From positions 1 to 23,224 of IMG/VR virus record IMGVR_UViG_3300005913_000098: a stretch of 23,224 nucleotides of DNA. The stretch is one strand, 5' to 3'. A program made the translations under genes and the position numbers. The stretch is from a virus. Of the stretch, positions 6,193 to 14,067 are shown one piece after another; within the stretch, counting starts at the first letter, position 1, and each line of letters opens with the position of its first letter. The notes beneath the pieces were generated by a model that made no database searches, was not told the origin of the DNA, and saw only the letters and a list, made by a program, of their open reading frames with translations.

Positions 6193-7535
6193 TTAACGGC
6201 AATCTAGACAATAATAACACTGCAGAAAGTGCTGTTCCGGGATCTTTTAGGATATCTGAGATATCTATACAGAACGCATACGGTAAAGAGTTTAATATAT
6301 TTAACCAAGTAACTAAATTGGTAATAACTGAGAGTATGTACACCTATGGTCTGCATGCTTCTATAGAAATACTCGATACAGTCAACCTATTTGAAGAACT
6401 GCGCATAAGCGGCCAAGAGAAAGTTACTATCATCATCCACAAGAGAGATAAAGGATCTAAAGACACCATTAAATTGAAAAAAGTATTTTATGTTACGGAA
6501 ATCCCATTATTTGGTAAGATCAAAGAAGCAAGTCAAGGATATACCCTAACTTGCCTAAGCGAACACGCATTTACAAATAAGGTAGTAAGTTTGTCTAGGT
6601 CTGTTAAAGGTTCTATCTCTAAAGCAATTGAAAAAGTTATAAAAAACGATCTACAGTATACGGGTGACATATTCAACACGGCAGATAGTAAGGGAAATGT
6701 GAGTTTAGTAATACCCAATGTAAAACCATTCAAGGCTGTGGACTGGTTGTTGCGTAGATCATTTGACGAGTCCAGTTCACCTATATTTGCATACGAAACG
6801 TTGAACGGGTTTTATATAATCCCATATAAAGAAATTGCAACCTCAAAAAGTATCGGAACATACAGTTTTACATTTAGACAAAATGATGAGGAAACTACTG
6901 AGGAAGGGTATAACGAGCGTAAATACAAAGTACTTGCAATGGCGTCTAACCTAAACAGTTCAAAGTTTCATCACTCTGGACGGGGTGCATATGCATCGAC
7001 GACAAAAGTATTAGACATATCGACCAAGAAATATTATGATGTTAAGTACGATTATCAGAAATCATTCGAGAGGTCTCCCAAGGCGTATGTGGGATATCCG
7101 TTGATATCTAATAAGTTTAAGATAAAAGACGAGACTTTAAATCATCATCACGATTCTTTAGAAATTTATATAAACTCCAATGAAATGTCATATGGTACGA
7201 ACTATGTGAACTATCATGCGGGAGCAATTAATAGTGCAGGGACAAGATTGTCCATTCTAGAGAATATGGATTCAATTAAAGTTTCTATCACCATCAATGG
7301 TGACTTGTCAGTTAATCCTGGAAAGAAACTTTCGCTGACCGCACCAAAGTCAATTGATCCACAAGTATATAAAAAGATACGAGAAAAATCTGCAAAAAGA
7401 AGCTCTGAGCATGACATGATGATATCTGGGGACTACATAATTACTGGAGTTCAACATGTATTCAGTGATAAGTACACATGCGAAGCAGTACTGAAGCGAG
7501 ATTATTCATATTACACATTAGATTCGGCAGAGTAA
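6189..7535 (+). CDS. gp27: gp27-like baseplate hub protein
   Basis: This 448-residue beta-rich protein shows a hub pattern: an N-terminal SFRISEISIQN strand, a YGLHASIEILDTVNLFEEL block, and a first barrel followed by helical LSEHAF / SRSVKGSISKAIEKVI. The middle has a VDWLLRRSFDESSSPIFAYE segment, and the end is a second barrel (GDYIITGVQHVFS). In T4, gp27 (391 residues) forms a trimeric torus that binds gp5 and connects to the tube. The position directly before gp5 and after gp53 supports this. The start overlaps the gp53 stop by 4 nt. No odd feature was seen beyond about 55 extra residues relative to T4. Confidence 0.8.
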   Translation: MINGNLDNNNTAESAVPGSFRISEISIQNAYGKEFNIFNQVTKLVITESMYTYGLHASIEILDTVNLFEELRISGQEKVTIIIHKRDKGSKDTIKLKKVFYVTEIPLFGKIKEASQGYTLTCLSEHAFTNKVVSLSRSVKGSISKAIEKVIKNDLQYTGDIFNTADSKGNVSLVIPNVKPFKAVDWLLRRSFDESSSPIFAYETLNGFYIIPYKEIATSKSIGTYSFTFRQNDEETTEEGYNERKYKVLAMASNLNSSKFHHSGRGAYASTTKVLDISTKKYYDVKYDYQKSFERSPKAYVGYPLISNKFKIKDETLNHHHDSLEIYINSNEMSYGTNYVNYHAGAINSAGTRLSILENMDSIKVSITINGDLSVNPGKKLSLTAPKSIDPQVYKKIREKSAKRSSEHDMMISGDYIITGVQHVFSDKYTCEAVLKRDYSYYTLDSAE

Positions 7536-7539
7536 CATT

Positions 7540-9051
7540 ATGGCAAGTAGTACAGACCAATTTATTGGAGCAAGTTTTGTTTGGTTCACAGGCGTGGTTG
7601 AAGATCGCACCGATCCAGAAATGATGGGGCGAGTTAGGGTTAGATGCTTTGGGTTTCACACAGACTCTAAGGCACAGATCCCTACTAACGATCTCCCTTG
7701 GGCAACGGTATTATTACCAAATACCTCAGCATCAGTATCTGGCGTAGGACACACTCACGGATTGGTTCCTGGGAGTTGGGTTGTTGGGTTTTTCCGAGAC
7801 GGATCATCTGCACAAGATCCAGTTATCATGGGATCTATAGCAAGTTCATTCGAACAGATGCCGGTTTCTACCAAAGGGTTTTCTGATCCTGGTGGACATT
7901 ATCCAAAATATATCGGCGAACCTGATGTGAATAAACTAGCCCGTGGAATAGACACTCACCCATATGTAAATGACGTAAGCATTGGTGAACCCGCGTCGCC
8001 ATATGCAGCGGTATATCCATACAACAAGGTTATAGAAACTGAGTCTGGTCATAAGATAGAACTTGATGATACCCAAGGCGCAGAGCGAGTTAGAATAACT
8101 CATCATTCCGGCTCATTCGTTGAGATGCAACCTGAAGGCGATATTGTAATTAGACAAGAGAACAAGTATGAAATTGTTCTATCCAACGATAACTGTCACG
8201 TCCAAGGGAATATCAACTTATTAGTTGATGGGAATGTAAATCAGTTTATCCGGGGCGACCTAGATATATTCGCAGAAGGGAATATGAGTTTTAAATCTGG
8301 TGGAAACATCACCTTTGATGCAGCGGGTAATTACGCTGAAGCAGCATCTAATATTAACATGAACACATCGCCCGCTGACCCATTCGGTGCGGATGCTCAA
8401 CGTTTAGTTCTTGCTCTTGCAGGATCTAACGCTGCGTTTGACGATGACTTTGATAATGATAACGCAGCATTAATCGTCCCATCAGAAGATGTTGTTGTTA
8501 CTGAAAATGTTACTCCTGATACGACTCCAGAGGTAGTGAAAAAAAATCCAGCAAAACAAGTGTGTGATGGCATATCTGAGGACGATGTTACAGATTCTCT
8601 ACAATTGACACCCAATTATACATTGGCATCAGTTTCTTCTGCAGCACTGTTTAAGCATACCGTACAAGCACAGGCGGGGTATACTAAATCAGAAATTGCA
8701 TGTAACCTAAAGGCACTTTGTGAAAATATTCTAGAACCAATCATTGCGCAATACCCAGGCCTAAGAGTTAACTCTGGATTCCGAACAGTAACTACAGGTA
8801 AATCTCAACACGAACGGGGGATGGCATGTGATATTCAATGGCCCGGAATTAAACCCGCCGAATATCTTAATCGTGCGCAGTGGATTAAAGCAAACGTTGG
8901 ATATGATCAACTTATATTTGAACATGGAAACTCTATCTGGTTACACCTAAGTTTTGATCGCCCTAGAAATAATCAGGGCACTCCGCAGAGAAACCGTGAA
9001 CTAACTTATTACAAAAGTAAGTATACCTCTGGTATGACTTTGTACTACTAA
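7540..9051 (+). CDS. gp5: gp5-like tail spike hub protein with C-terminal M15-type peptidase domain
   Basis: This 503-residue protein has three parts. The OB-fold N-terminus (about 12-105) has the VEDRTDPEMMGRVRVRCFGFH motif of gp5/VgrG proteins. A beta-helix needle follows (about 165-275), with repeats such as GNINLLVDGNVNQFIRGDL and GGNITFDAAGN. After an acidic linker (about 280-355), a C-terminal domain (about 360-475) matches the M15 D-Ala-D-Ala carboxypeptidase pattern: SGFRT, then SQHERGMACDI with H424 and D431, and WLHLSF with H469; E461 may be catalytic. This would cut peptidoglycan stem peptides during penetration. T4 gp5 instead carries an internal glycosidase (lysozyme) between OB fold and needle; none is visible here. 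The PAAR gene follows after 1 bp. Confidence 0.87.
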   Translation: MASSTDQFIGASFVWFTGVVEDRTDPEMMGRVRVRCFGFHTDSKAQIPTNDLPWATVLLPNTSASVSGVGHTHGLVPGSWVVGFFRDGSSAQDPVIMGSIASSFEQMPVSTKGFSDPGGHYPKYIGEPDVNKLARGIDTHPYVNDVSIGEPASPYAAVYPYNKVIETESGHKIELDDTQGAERVRITHHSGSFVEMQPEGDIVIRQENKYEIVLSNDNCHVQGNINLLVDGNVNQFIRGDLDIFAEGNMSFKSGGNITFDAAGNYAEAASNINMNTSPADPFGADAQRLVLALAGSNAAFDDDFDNDNAALIVPSEDVVVTENVTPDTTPEVVKKNPAKQVCDGISEDDVTDSLQLTPNYTLASVSSAALFKHTVQAQAGYTKSEIACNLKALCENILEPIIAQYPGLRVNSGFRTVTTGKSQHERGMACDIQWPGIKPAEYLNRAQWIKANVGYDQLIFEHGNSIWLHLSFDRPRNNQGTPQRNRELTYYKSKYTSGMTLYY

Positions 9052-9052
9052 A

Positions 9053-9349
9053 ATGCCAGCAGTAGCAAGAATAGGTGACCCGACCACAACAGGGCATGGA
9101 TGTGATGCCACCACTACTGTGATAGGTGGTTCGGGGAATGTGTTTGCTAATGGTATCGGGGTAGAGCGTCAAGGAGACCCTACAGCGCCGCATACGATCC
9201 TTGCGGGTAGTGTATGTGTACCCCACGGCGCTGTGATCAACGTGGGGTCTCATAATGTCTTTACTAATGGTATTCCTACTGCAAGGGTTGGTGACTCCAC
9301 CGACGGAGGTGCTATCACTGCTGGGTCGCCCAACGTGTTCGCAAATTAA
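9053..9349 (+). CDS. PAAR-repeat spike tip protein (gp5.4-like)
   Basis: This 98-residue protein starts PAVARIGDPTTTGHGC, the classic PAAR opening, and continues with Gly-rich repeats (NVFANG, HNVFTNGIPTARVGDST, SPNVFAN). PAAR proteins form a sharp cone on the end of the gp5/VgrG needle, held by a metal ion. Candidate ligands are H15, C17, H47, C55 and H58. The size equals T4 gp5.4 (97). It follows gp5 by one base without a separate ribosome site, so it is probably translated by coupling. The gap after it (9350-9432) contains promoter-like elements. Confidence 0.93.
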   Translation: MPAVARIGDPTTTGHGCDATTTVIGGSGNVFANGIGVERQGDPTAPHTILAGSVCVPHGAVINVGSHNVFTNGIPTARVGDSTDGGAITAGSPNVFAN

Positions 9350-9352
9350 CCC

Positions 9353-9381
9353 TTGCCAATATTCCAAAAATGGTGTATAAT
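9353..9381 (+). promoter_or_regulatory. Sigma70-like promoter candidate upstream of gp25
   Basis: TTGCCA (9353-9358) is separated by 17 bp from a perfect TATAAT (9376-9381). It lies in the 83-bp gap between PAAR and gp25 and would start transcription near 9388, about 45 bp before the gp25 ATG. The match to the host-type consensus is good, but AT-rich sequence produces such matches by chance. Confidence 0.4.
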
Positions 9382-9419
9382 ATTCATTGGTCCAGCAGGG
9401 TAGTAGCTACAATATAACA

Positions 9420-9427
9420 TATAAATA
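9420..9427 (+). promoter_or_regulatory. T4-type late promoter (TATAAATA) next to gp25
   Basis: An exact TATAAATA ends 5 bp before the gp25 ATG at 9433. With T4 spacing the first transcribed base would be at or next to the A of the start codon, so the transcript would be leaderless. Either that is real, or gp25 is translated from an upstream transcript and this promoter serves gp6 onward. Confidence 0.5.
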
Positions 9428-9432
9428 AAAGT

Positions 9433-9876
9433 ATGAGCACAGAACTACTATCAGACGTTAATGTAACAAACCAGAAGGTTGCTATTGTTTCTAGAAGAAA
9501 ACAATACTCTGACCTAGACTTGTCATTAATACCTCACCCAAACAAAAAGGATATAATTCCTTTAACGGATATTGCGGCAGTAAAGAATTCTATTAAGAAT
9601 TTAATACTTACTTCAAGATACGAGAGACCATTTCAACCAGAACTTGATTCTGGTGTGAGAAGTATGTTATTCGAGAATGCGGATAGCATGACAAGATATA
9701 TGTTAACTAGTAGAGTTAAGAGAATCATTGATAATTACGAACCTAGAGTTAATAATGTAATTGTCCAAGTAGAAGATGACTCTGACAACAATGGATACAA
9801 TATAACTATAGTTTTTAACGTTATAACTTATGACTCGCAGTCAGACGTTAGAATATTCTTAGAGAGAGTTCGATAA
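9433..9876 (+). CDS. gp25: gp25-like baseplate wedge protein
   Basis: This 147-residue protein has the gp25 core: SLIPHPNKKDIIPLTDIAAVKNSI, then the TSRYERPFQPELDSGVRSMLFE block (about 60-81), and the EPR motif (residues 103-105, NYEPRVNN). EPR is conserved across contractile systems, where this protein joins the gp6-gp7 bundle and starts the sheath. T4 gp25 is 132 residues. No Shine-Dalgarno sequence is evident; TATAAATA sits immediately upstream. The stop overlaps the gp6 start by one base (TAATG), indicating coupled translation and matched output of two directly interacting wedge proteins. Confidence 0.93.
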   Translation: MSTELLSDVNVTNQKVAIVSRRKQYSDLDLSLIPHPNKKDIIPLTDIAAVKNSIKNLILTSRYERPFQPELDSGVRSMLFENADSMTRYMLTSRVKRIIDNYEPRVNNVIVQVEDDSDNNGYNITIVFNVITYDSQSDVRIFLERVR

Positions 9877-11720
9877 TGGCAGTCAACCTAAATGTAACTG
9901 AATTAGATTTTGATCTGATCAAGCAAAATTTAAAAAATTACTTATCATCACAATCGAAGTATAATGACTACGACTTTGAAGGGTCTGGGCTATCTATTCT
10001 ATTAGATGTTCTGGCATATAATACACATTATAACGCGATGACAGCACACCTTGCGTTGAATGAGGCGTTTCTCGACTCAGCGCAGATTCGCGGTAATGTT
10101 GTGTCACATTCGAAATTGTTGGGATACTTGCCTAGGTCAAAGACTGCATCTACAGGACTAGTTAATGTAACGGTTAATAATCCAATTGGTTCACCAGTAC
10201 CTGCTTATTTAACTCTAGAACGCGGAACTAAATTTATTTCTATAGTTGATGGTGAGGAATTTCCGTTTGTGGTAACAGAATCTACTTCTGCAACATATTC
10301 TGCATCTAATAATAATTTTGTATATCCAAATATAGCTATCAAACAGGGCACATTTAAAAGTCTTACTTATAGGGTAGACACTTCCATCGAAAATCAAAAG
10401 TTTGAGATACCAGATGAAGATATTGATATCTCAACTCTGAGAGTTCGCCTCAAGACAAATGATGACTCTGACGACTATACTATATACACTCAATTCTCAT
10501 CTTTGGTAAATGTTGGTGCTAGTAGTAGAGTTTACTTTGTTCAGGAGAATAGTGGTAGTAAGTATGAGATTTATTTCGGTGATGGTATTATTGGCGCAAG
10601 GCCAACTTCAAATAATATTGTAGAGTTGGAGTATGTATATACATCTGGTGCAATAGCAAACTCTGCTAGAAACTTTGAAATAGTATCTGAGATAGGTGGT
10701 AACTCTGATATTACAGTCGCAACAGTTAGTTCAGGCACAGGCGGTGACGATCGAGAGTCAATAGAATCTATTCGTTTTAACGCGCCTCTGACATACATTA
10801 CACAGAACCGTGCAGTGACTGCCGACGATTATAAAGCAATTATTTTAAGAGAATATGGTGACATCGATGCGATTTCCGTTTGGGGTGGTGAAGATGCTAG
10901 TCCTCCAGATTATGGTAAAGTATATATCTCGATTAAACCTAAAACTTCTGATACATTAAGTACGACAGATAAAGAATTTATCAAAGATAATATCCTAAAG
11001 GGTAAGAATGTTATTTCTATCACACCAGTAATGGTCGACCCAGAATACACTTTCATTAAACTAGAAGTATTCTTTAAGTATAACCCTAACCTAACTGATA
11101 GAAAACTTGCTGAGTTACAAGCATTAGTTGCAAACGTCATTGCAAATTATAACAATACTGATTTGAAGAGATTCGACGGCGTGTTTAGATATTCTAAGTT
11201 GTTAAGAAATATCGACTCTTCTGATCCTGCTATATTAAACTCATACTCAAGAGTCTATATGTATAAGGTTGTTACTCCTTCGAACACTGTTCAAAACTAT
11301 TACGACTTATATTTCTCATCTCCGATATACACTACAACTTCTTCAGAATCTGTTCTGGAAAGTACATCATTTTTGATCAATAGTATTGAACACTTCTTTG
11401 GCGACTATCCGATTATTAATTCTAATAATCGACGCATAACTATTTACAAGATTGTTAATGGTGCGAGAGTAATAGTCAACTCTGAAGCAGGTATTATATA
11501 CACTGCAACTGGTAGAATAGTTATCAATAACTTTAAACCCGACACAACTGCTGAGATTAGGCTTACAGTTCTACCAAATTCATTAGACCTTGCGCCTAAA
11601 CGCAATCAGTTATTGTCGATATCACCTTTCTTTACAGAAGTTAATGGTGAGGTAGATACTATTGCGGTATCTGGTTCATCAGGAACAGTTGATTACACTA
11701 CAACTTCTAGACACAAGTAA
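9876..11720 (+). CDS. gp6: gp6-like baseplate wedge protein
   Basis: This 614-residue protein is close to T4 gp6 (660). The N-terminus has an LDFDLIKQNLKNYL helix and a FEGSGLSILLDVLAYNTHYNAM motif with a following ALNEAFLDSA segment, the signature of gp6/gpJ wedge proteins. The centre has an EIYFGDGIIGARP block, a NRAVTADDYKAIILREYGDIDAISVWGGED block and a KVYISIKPK strand. The C-terminal third is beta-rich (about 430-600). gp6 dimers form the inner iris of the baseplate that widens on contraction. Its start overlaps the gp25 stop by one base. No unusual feature was seen. Confidence 0.92.
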   Translation: MAVNLNVTELDFDLIKQNLKNYLSSQSKYNDYDFEGSGLSILLDVLAYNTHYNAMTAHLALNEAFLDSAQIRGNVVSHSKLLGYLPRSKTASTGLVNVTVNNPIGSPVPAYLTLERGTKFISIVDGEEFPFVVTESTSATYSASNNNFVYPNIAIKQGTFKSLTYRVDTSIENQKFEIPDEDIDISTLRVRLKTNDDSDDYTIYTQFSSLVNVGASSRVYFVQENSGSKYEIYFGDGIIGARPTSNNIVELEYVYTSGAIANSARNFEIVSEIGGNSDITVATVSSGTGGDDRESIESIRFNAPLTYITQNRAVTADDYKAIILREYGDIDAISVWGGEDASPPDYGKVYISIKPKTSDTLSTTDKEFIKDNILKGKNVISITPVMVDPEYTFIKLEVFFKYNPNLTDRKLAELQALVANVIANYNNTDLKRFDGVFRYSKLLRNIDSSDPAILNSYSRVYMYKVVTPSNTVQNYYDLYFSSPIYTTTSSESVLESTSFLINSIEHFFGDYPIINSNNRRITIYKIVNGARVIVNSEAGIIYTATGRIVINNFKPDTTAEIRLTVLPNSLDLAPKRNQLLSISPFFTEVNGEVDTIAVSGSSGTVDYTTTSRHK

Positions 11721-11726
11721 ATAGTT

Positions 11727-12674
11727 ATGGCATCTATCGAAGCATCCGCGTCTTCAAAACGAAAGACCAAAGAATCTATTAGAGTAGAATCATTAATACC
11801 CGAATACCTTAGAGAGAATTCGGAAAGATTATTGATGTTGCTCGAAGATTACTATAAATTCATGAATCAGGGATTTCAACCATCGTATGAACTACATCAC
11901 ATATCTGAAGAACGAGACATTGATACCGCTGAACATTATTTAGATCTTATTCAGAAAGAGATCGCGGTAGTTATACCTAGAGATATTCAAACTGACAGAG
12001 TTAAACTATACAAGAGACTAGTTAACTATTATAATATTAGAGGTTCTTCTGAGTCTATTGAAACTTTCTTTCGTATACTATTGCAAGATGAAGTCGAAGT
12101 ATACTACCCAAAGGATCAAATGTTGATCCCATCTGCGGGAAAATGGGATCCTAGTATTCAGAGATACCTTAATTCAGATGGATTCTTGTCAGATAGAAAC
12201 AAGTTACAAGATTCTTATTTCTACCAGAAATTCTCATATGTTATTAGAACTGGTAACAATGTAGATCAGTGGGAAAATGTATACAACAAATTAGTACACC
12301 CAAGTGGATTTATTTTCTTCGGTGAGATTTTCTTATTACTGATGGCAACTCTTGATCAAGGTGTTGTAAATAGTGGTGCAATCATGCCAGGGCGCCAGCC
12401 AGGATTGATCCGAGATGAAGATCTGCCAAGATTAGTCTATATGATCGCAGCTCATAATAGGATGAGCGTTCAAGAATCTTTAATGGTAGTAATACTTGCA
12501 CTTACATATGTGGATCAATACTATGTACGCAAGTCTAAAGAATTCTCAGACCTGCTCAAGTTCTACGACGAATCTCCAATGTATTCTTATGAGAATTTCA
12601 CTATACAACAGGGTATAAATAAAACAATCGATAGAGTTAATGTAGGAGTCTCTATCACGCAATCATCAATGTAA
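11727..12674 (+). CDS. gp7: gp7-like baseplate wedge protein (short form)
   Basis: This 315-residue protein has a basic N-terminal tail (about 1-20), a helix with SLIPEYLRENSERLLMLLEDYY, and a conserved block of LYKRLVNYYNIRGSSESIETFF with EVEVYYPKDQML. Helices to the end carry an AHNRMSVQESLM segment. The position between gp6 and gp8 matches T4 gp7, but T4 gp7 has 1032 residues. I assign it as the short gp7 equivalent found in cyanophage-like T4 relatives; only the core bundle region would be kept. A late promoter motif lies in its last codons. It may instead be an unrelated wedge component in the gp7 slot. Confidence 0.62.
   Translation: MASIEASASSKRKTKESIRVESLIPEYLRENSERLLMLLEDYYKFMNQGFQPSYELHHISEERDIDTAEHYLDLIQKEIAVVIPRDIQTDRVKLYKRLVNYYNIRGSSESIETFFRILLQDEVEVYYPKDQMLIPSAGKWDPSIQRYLNSDGFLSDRNKLQDSYFYQKFSYVIRTGNNVDQWENVYNKLVHPSGFIFFGEIFLLLMATLDQGVVNSGAIMPGRQPGLIRDEDLPRLVYMIAAHNRMSVQESLMVVILALTYVDQYYVRKSKEFSDLLKFYDESPMYSYENFTIQQGINKTIDRVNVGVSITQSSM
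12614..12621 (+). promoter_or_regulatory. Possible internal late promoter (TATAAATA) before gp8
   Basis: An exact TATAAATA lies in the last 60 bp of the gp7 gene. A start near 12627 would give a leader of about 63 nt to gp8, including its AAGAGGAA ribosome site. A few chance copies of this 8-mer are expected in a window this AT-rich, and this is the only exact copy found inside a gene, so it is weak. Confidence 0.32.
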
Positions 12675-12689
12675 GAGGAATATTTAAAA

Positions 12690-14054
12690 ATGACAGCAAT
12701 CGTAACCAATGATTTTCGAGTAGTTAACGCTCAGAACTTCAAAGAAGATATTACAGATGCGGATAATAGTGTTTATGTGTTCATCGGTAAGTCTGATGCG
12801 TGGTCAGACTCTATTGATGATTTAGCCGATGCTACACCGCCCGATCCTATCGACTCGCCTTATGAACAAAACCTTGCGTATAAAAATATGATCGCAGCCA
12901 AGGTTGTAACTTCTAGCGATGTAACACACGTTGTTCCACGTCATGATTGGACTAGTGGTGAAGTTTACTATGCATGGGACGATAGTGACCCAGATATATA
13001 CTCCACAGGAGACCACTATTTTTATGTTATCACTGATGAGCGTAAAGTATTCAAGTGTTTAGATGTTGGTCCTGCTGCATCTGTAGTTAAACCTACTCTT
13101 GCTCAAGTACCTCCGTTCGCATTAGGTGATGGTTACACTTGGAAGTATCTCTATACACTTGCTATTGTAGATTCTGAGAAGTTCTTGACTAACTTCTATA
13201 TGCCAGTTAAAACAGTGTTGTTACCAGAATCTGGTTTGATAGGTGATTTGTCTGAATCTGATCAGGCACAGTACACGAATCAACAATCCGCGATCGCTTC
13301 GTTGTCTGGTAAAATATACAGATCTAAAGTTGTTTCTGGTGGTAGTGGTTATACTTACGCAACTTTAACCGTAGACGGTGACGGCACAGGTGCTACAGCT
13401 ACAGCTACAGTTGCCGGTGGTGTTATCACAGGCGTTACGATGACCAATGTTGGGTCTAACTACAATATTGCTAGAATTGTTATCACGGGCGACGGTGTCG
13501 GCGGCGAAATTCACCCAATTCTTGCCGCTAGTAAAGCACATGGATCAGATCCAGTTGCTGAGCTTGGAGCATACTTTATTGGAGTCAATACTCGGTTAGA
13601 GTATGATGATGGTAGTGGTGACTTTATTGTGGATAACTCATTTAGACAGGTCGGACTAATTCGCAACCCATTGAACCCTGCTGGTAATGCAGTATCAACT
13701 GCTACCACTTTCAACGGACTAAAGACACTTAGTCTTGCTTCAGGAACTGGTTTTACCGCCAGTGACTATATAACAGGTGCTTCTAGTGGTGCTGTTGCAT
13801 ACATCGACGATTTTGATTCAGATTCATTAGTTATCAAATTTCACCAAAATGAGAAGACCGGATATAAATCATTCCAAAACTCGGAAAACGTTGTAGGTGA
13901 TATATCAGGCAGTGGTGCTGCACTAGGTTCTGGTGCGGTTTCTGGTCCAGAGTATTCTCCTAATACGGGTTATATTATATTCCTGGAAAACCGTGGACCG
14001 TTGAACCGATCAGCAGCACAGATCGAAGATGTAAAAATCATCATTGAATTCTAA
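12690..14054 (+). CDS. gp8: gp8-like baseplate wedge protein with two beta insertions
   Basis: This 454-residue protein aligns by eye with T4 gp8 (334): AIVTNDFR near the start, FIGKSDAWSD (31-40), VVPRHDWTSG (81-90), GDGYTWKYLY (147-156), GLIRNPLNP (322-330), and the end FLENRGPLNR...IEDVKIIIEF, which parallels the T4 C-terminus. The added length falls in two places. Residues about 212-275 form a Gly/Thr-rich beta insert with GGSGYTYATLTVDGDGTGATA. Residues about 335-420 form a second insert with a YITGASSGAVAYIDDF pattern. Both probably sit on the outside of the wedge. A strong ribosome site (AAGAGGAA) precedes the ATG. Confidence 0.9.
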   Translation: MTAIVTNDFRVVNAQNFKEDITDADNSVYVFIGKSDAWSDSIDDLADATPPDPIDSPYEQNLAYKNMIAAKVVTSSDVTHVVPRHDWTSGEVYYAWDDSDPDIYSTGDHYFYVITDERKVFKCLDVGPAASVVKPTLAQVPPFALGDGYTWKYLYTLAIVDSEKFLTNFYMPVKTVLLPESGLIGDLSESDQAQYTNQQSAIASLSGKIYRSKVVSGGSGYTYATLTVDGDGTGATATATVAGGVITGVTMTNVGSNYNIARIVITGDGVGGEIHPILAASKAHGSDPVAELGAYFIGVNTRLEYDDGSGDFIVDNSFRQVGLIRNPLNPAGNAVSTATTFNGLKTLSLASGTGFTASDYITGASSGAVAYIDDFDSDSLVIKFHQNEKTGYKSFQNSENVVGDISGSGAALGSGAVSGPEYSPNTGYIIFLENRGPLNRSAAQIEDVKIIIEF

Positions 14055-14067
14055 GAGAGAAATATAA

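Noticed and set aside
8963-9367. 134-codon open frame on the minus strand over the gp5 end and PAAR gene
   Set aside because: Antisense shadow of a clear PAAR protein; its product is rich in Cys/Ser/Thr from reading Gly/Ala codons backwards.
9357-9390. Imperfect inverted repeat CCAATATT / AATATTCATTGG after PAAR as a terminator
   Set aside because: The stem is AT-rich and interrupted, with no T-run after it; it overlaps the promoter-like elements instead.
11853-11860. TATAAATT as a late promoter inside gp7
   Set aside because: One mismatch, deep inside a gene and with no downstream gene start nearby; expected by chance in AT-rich DNA.
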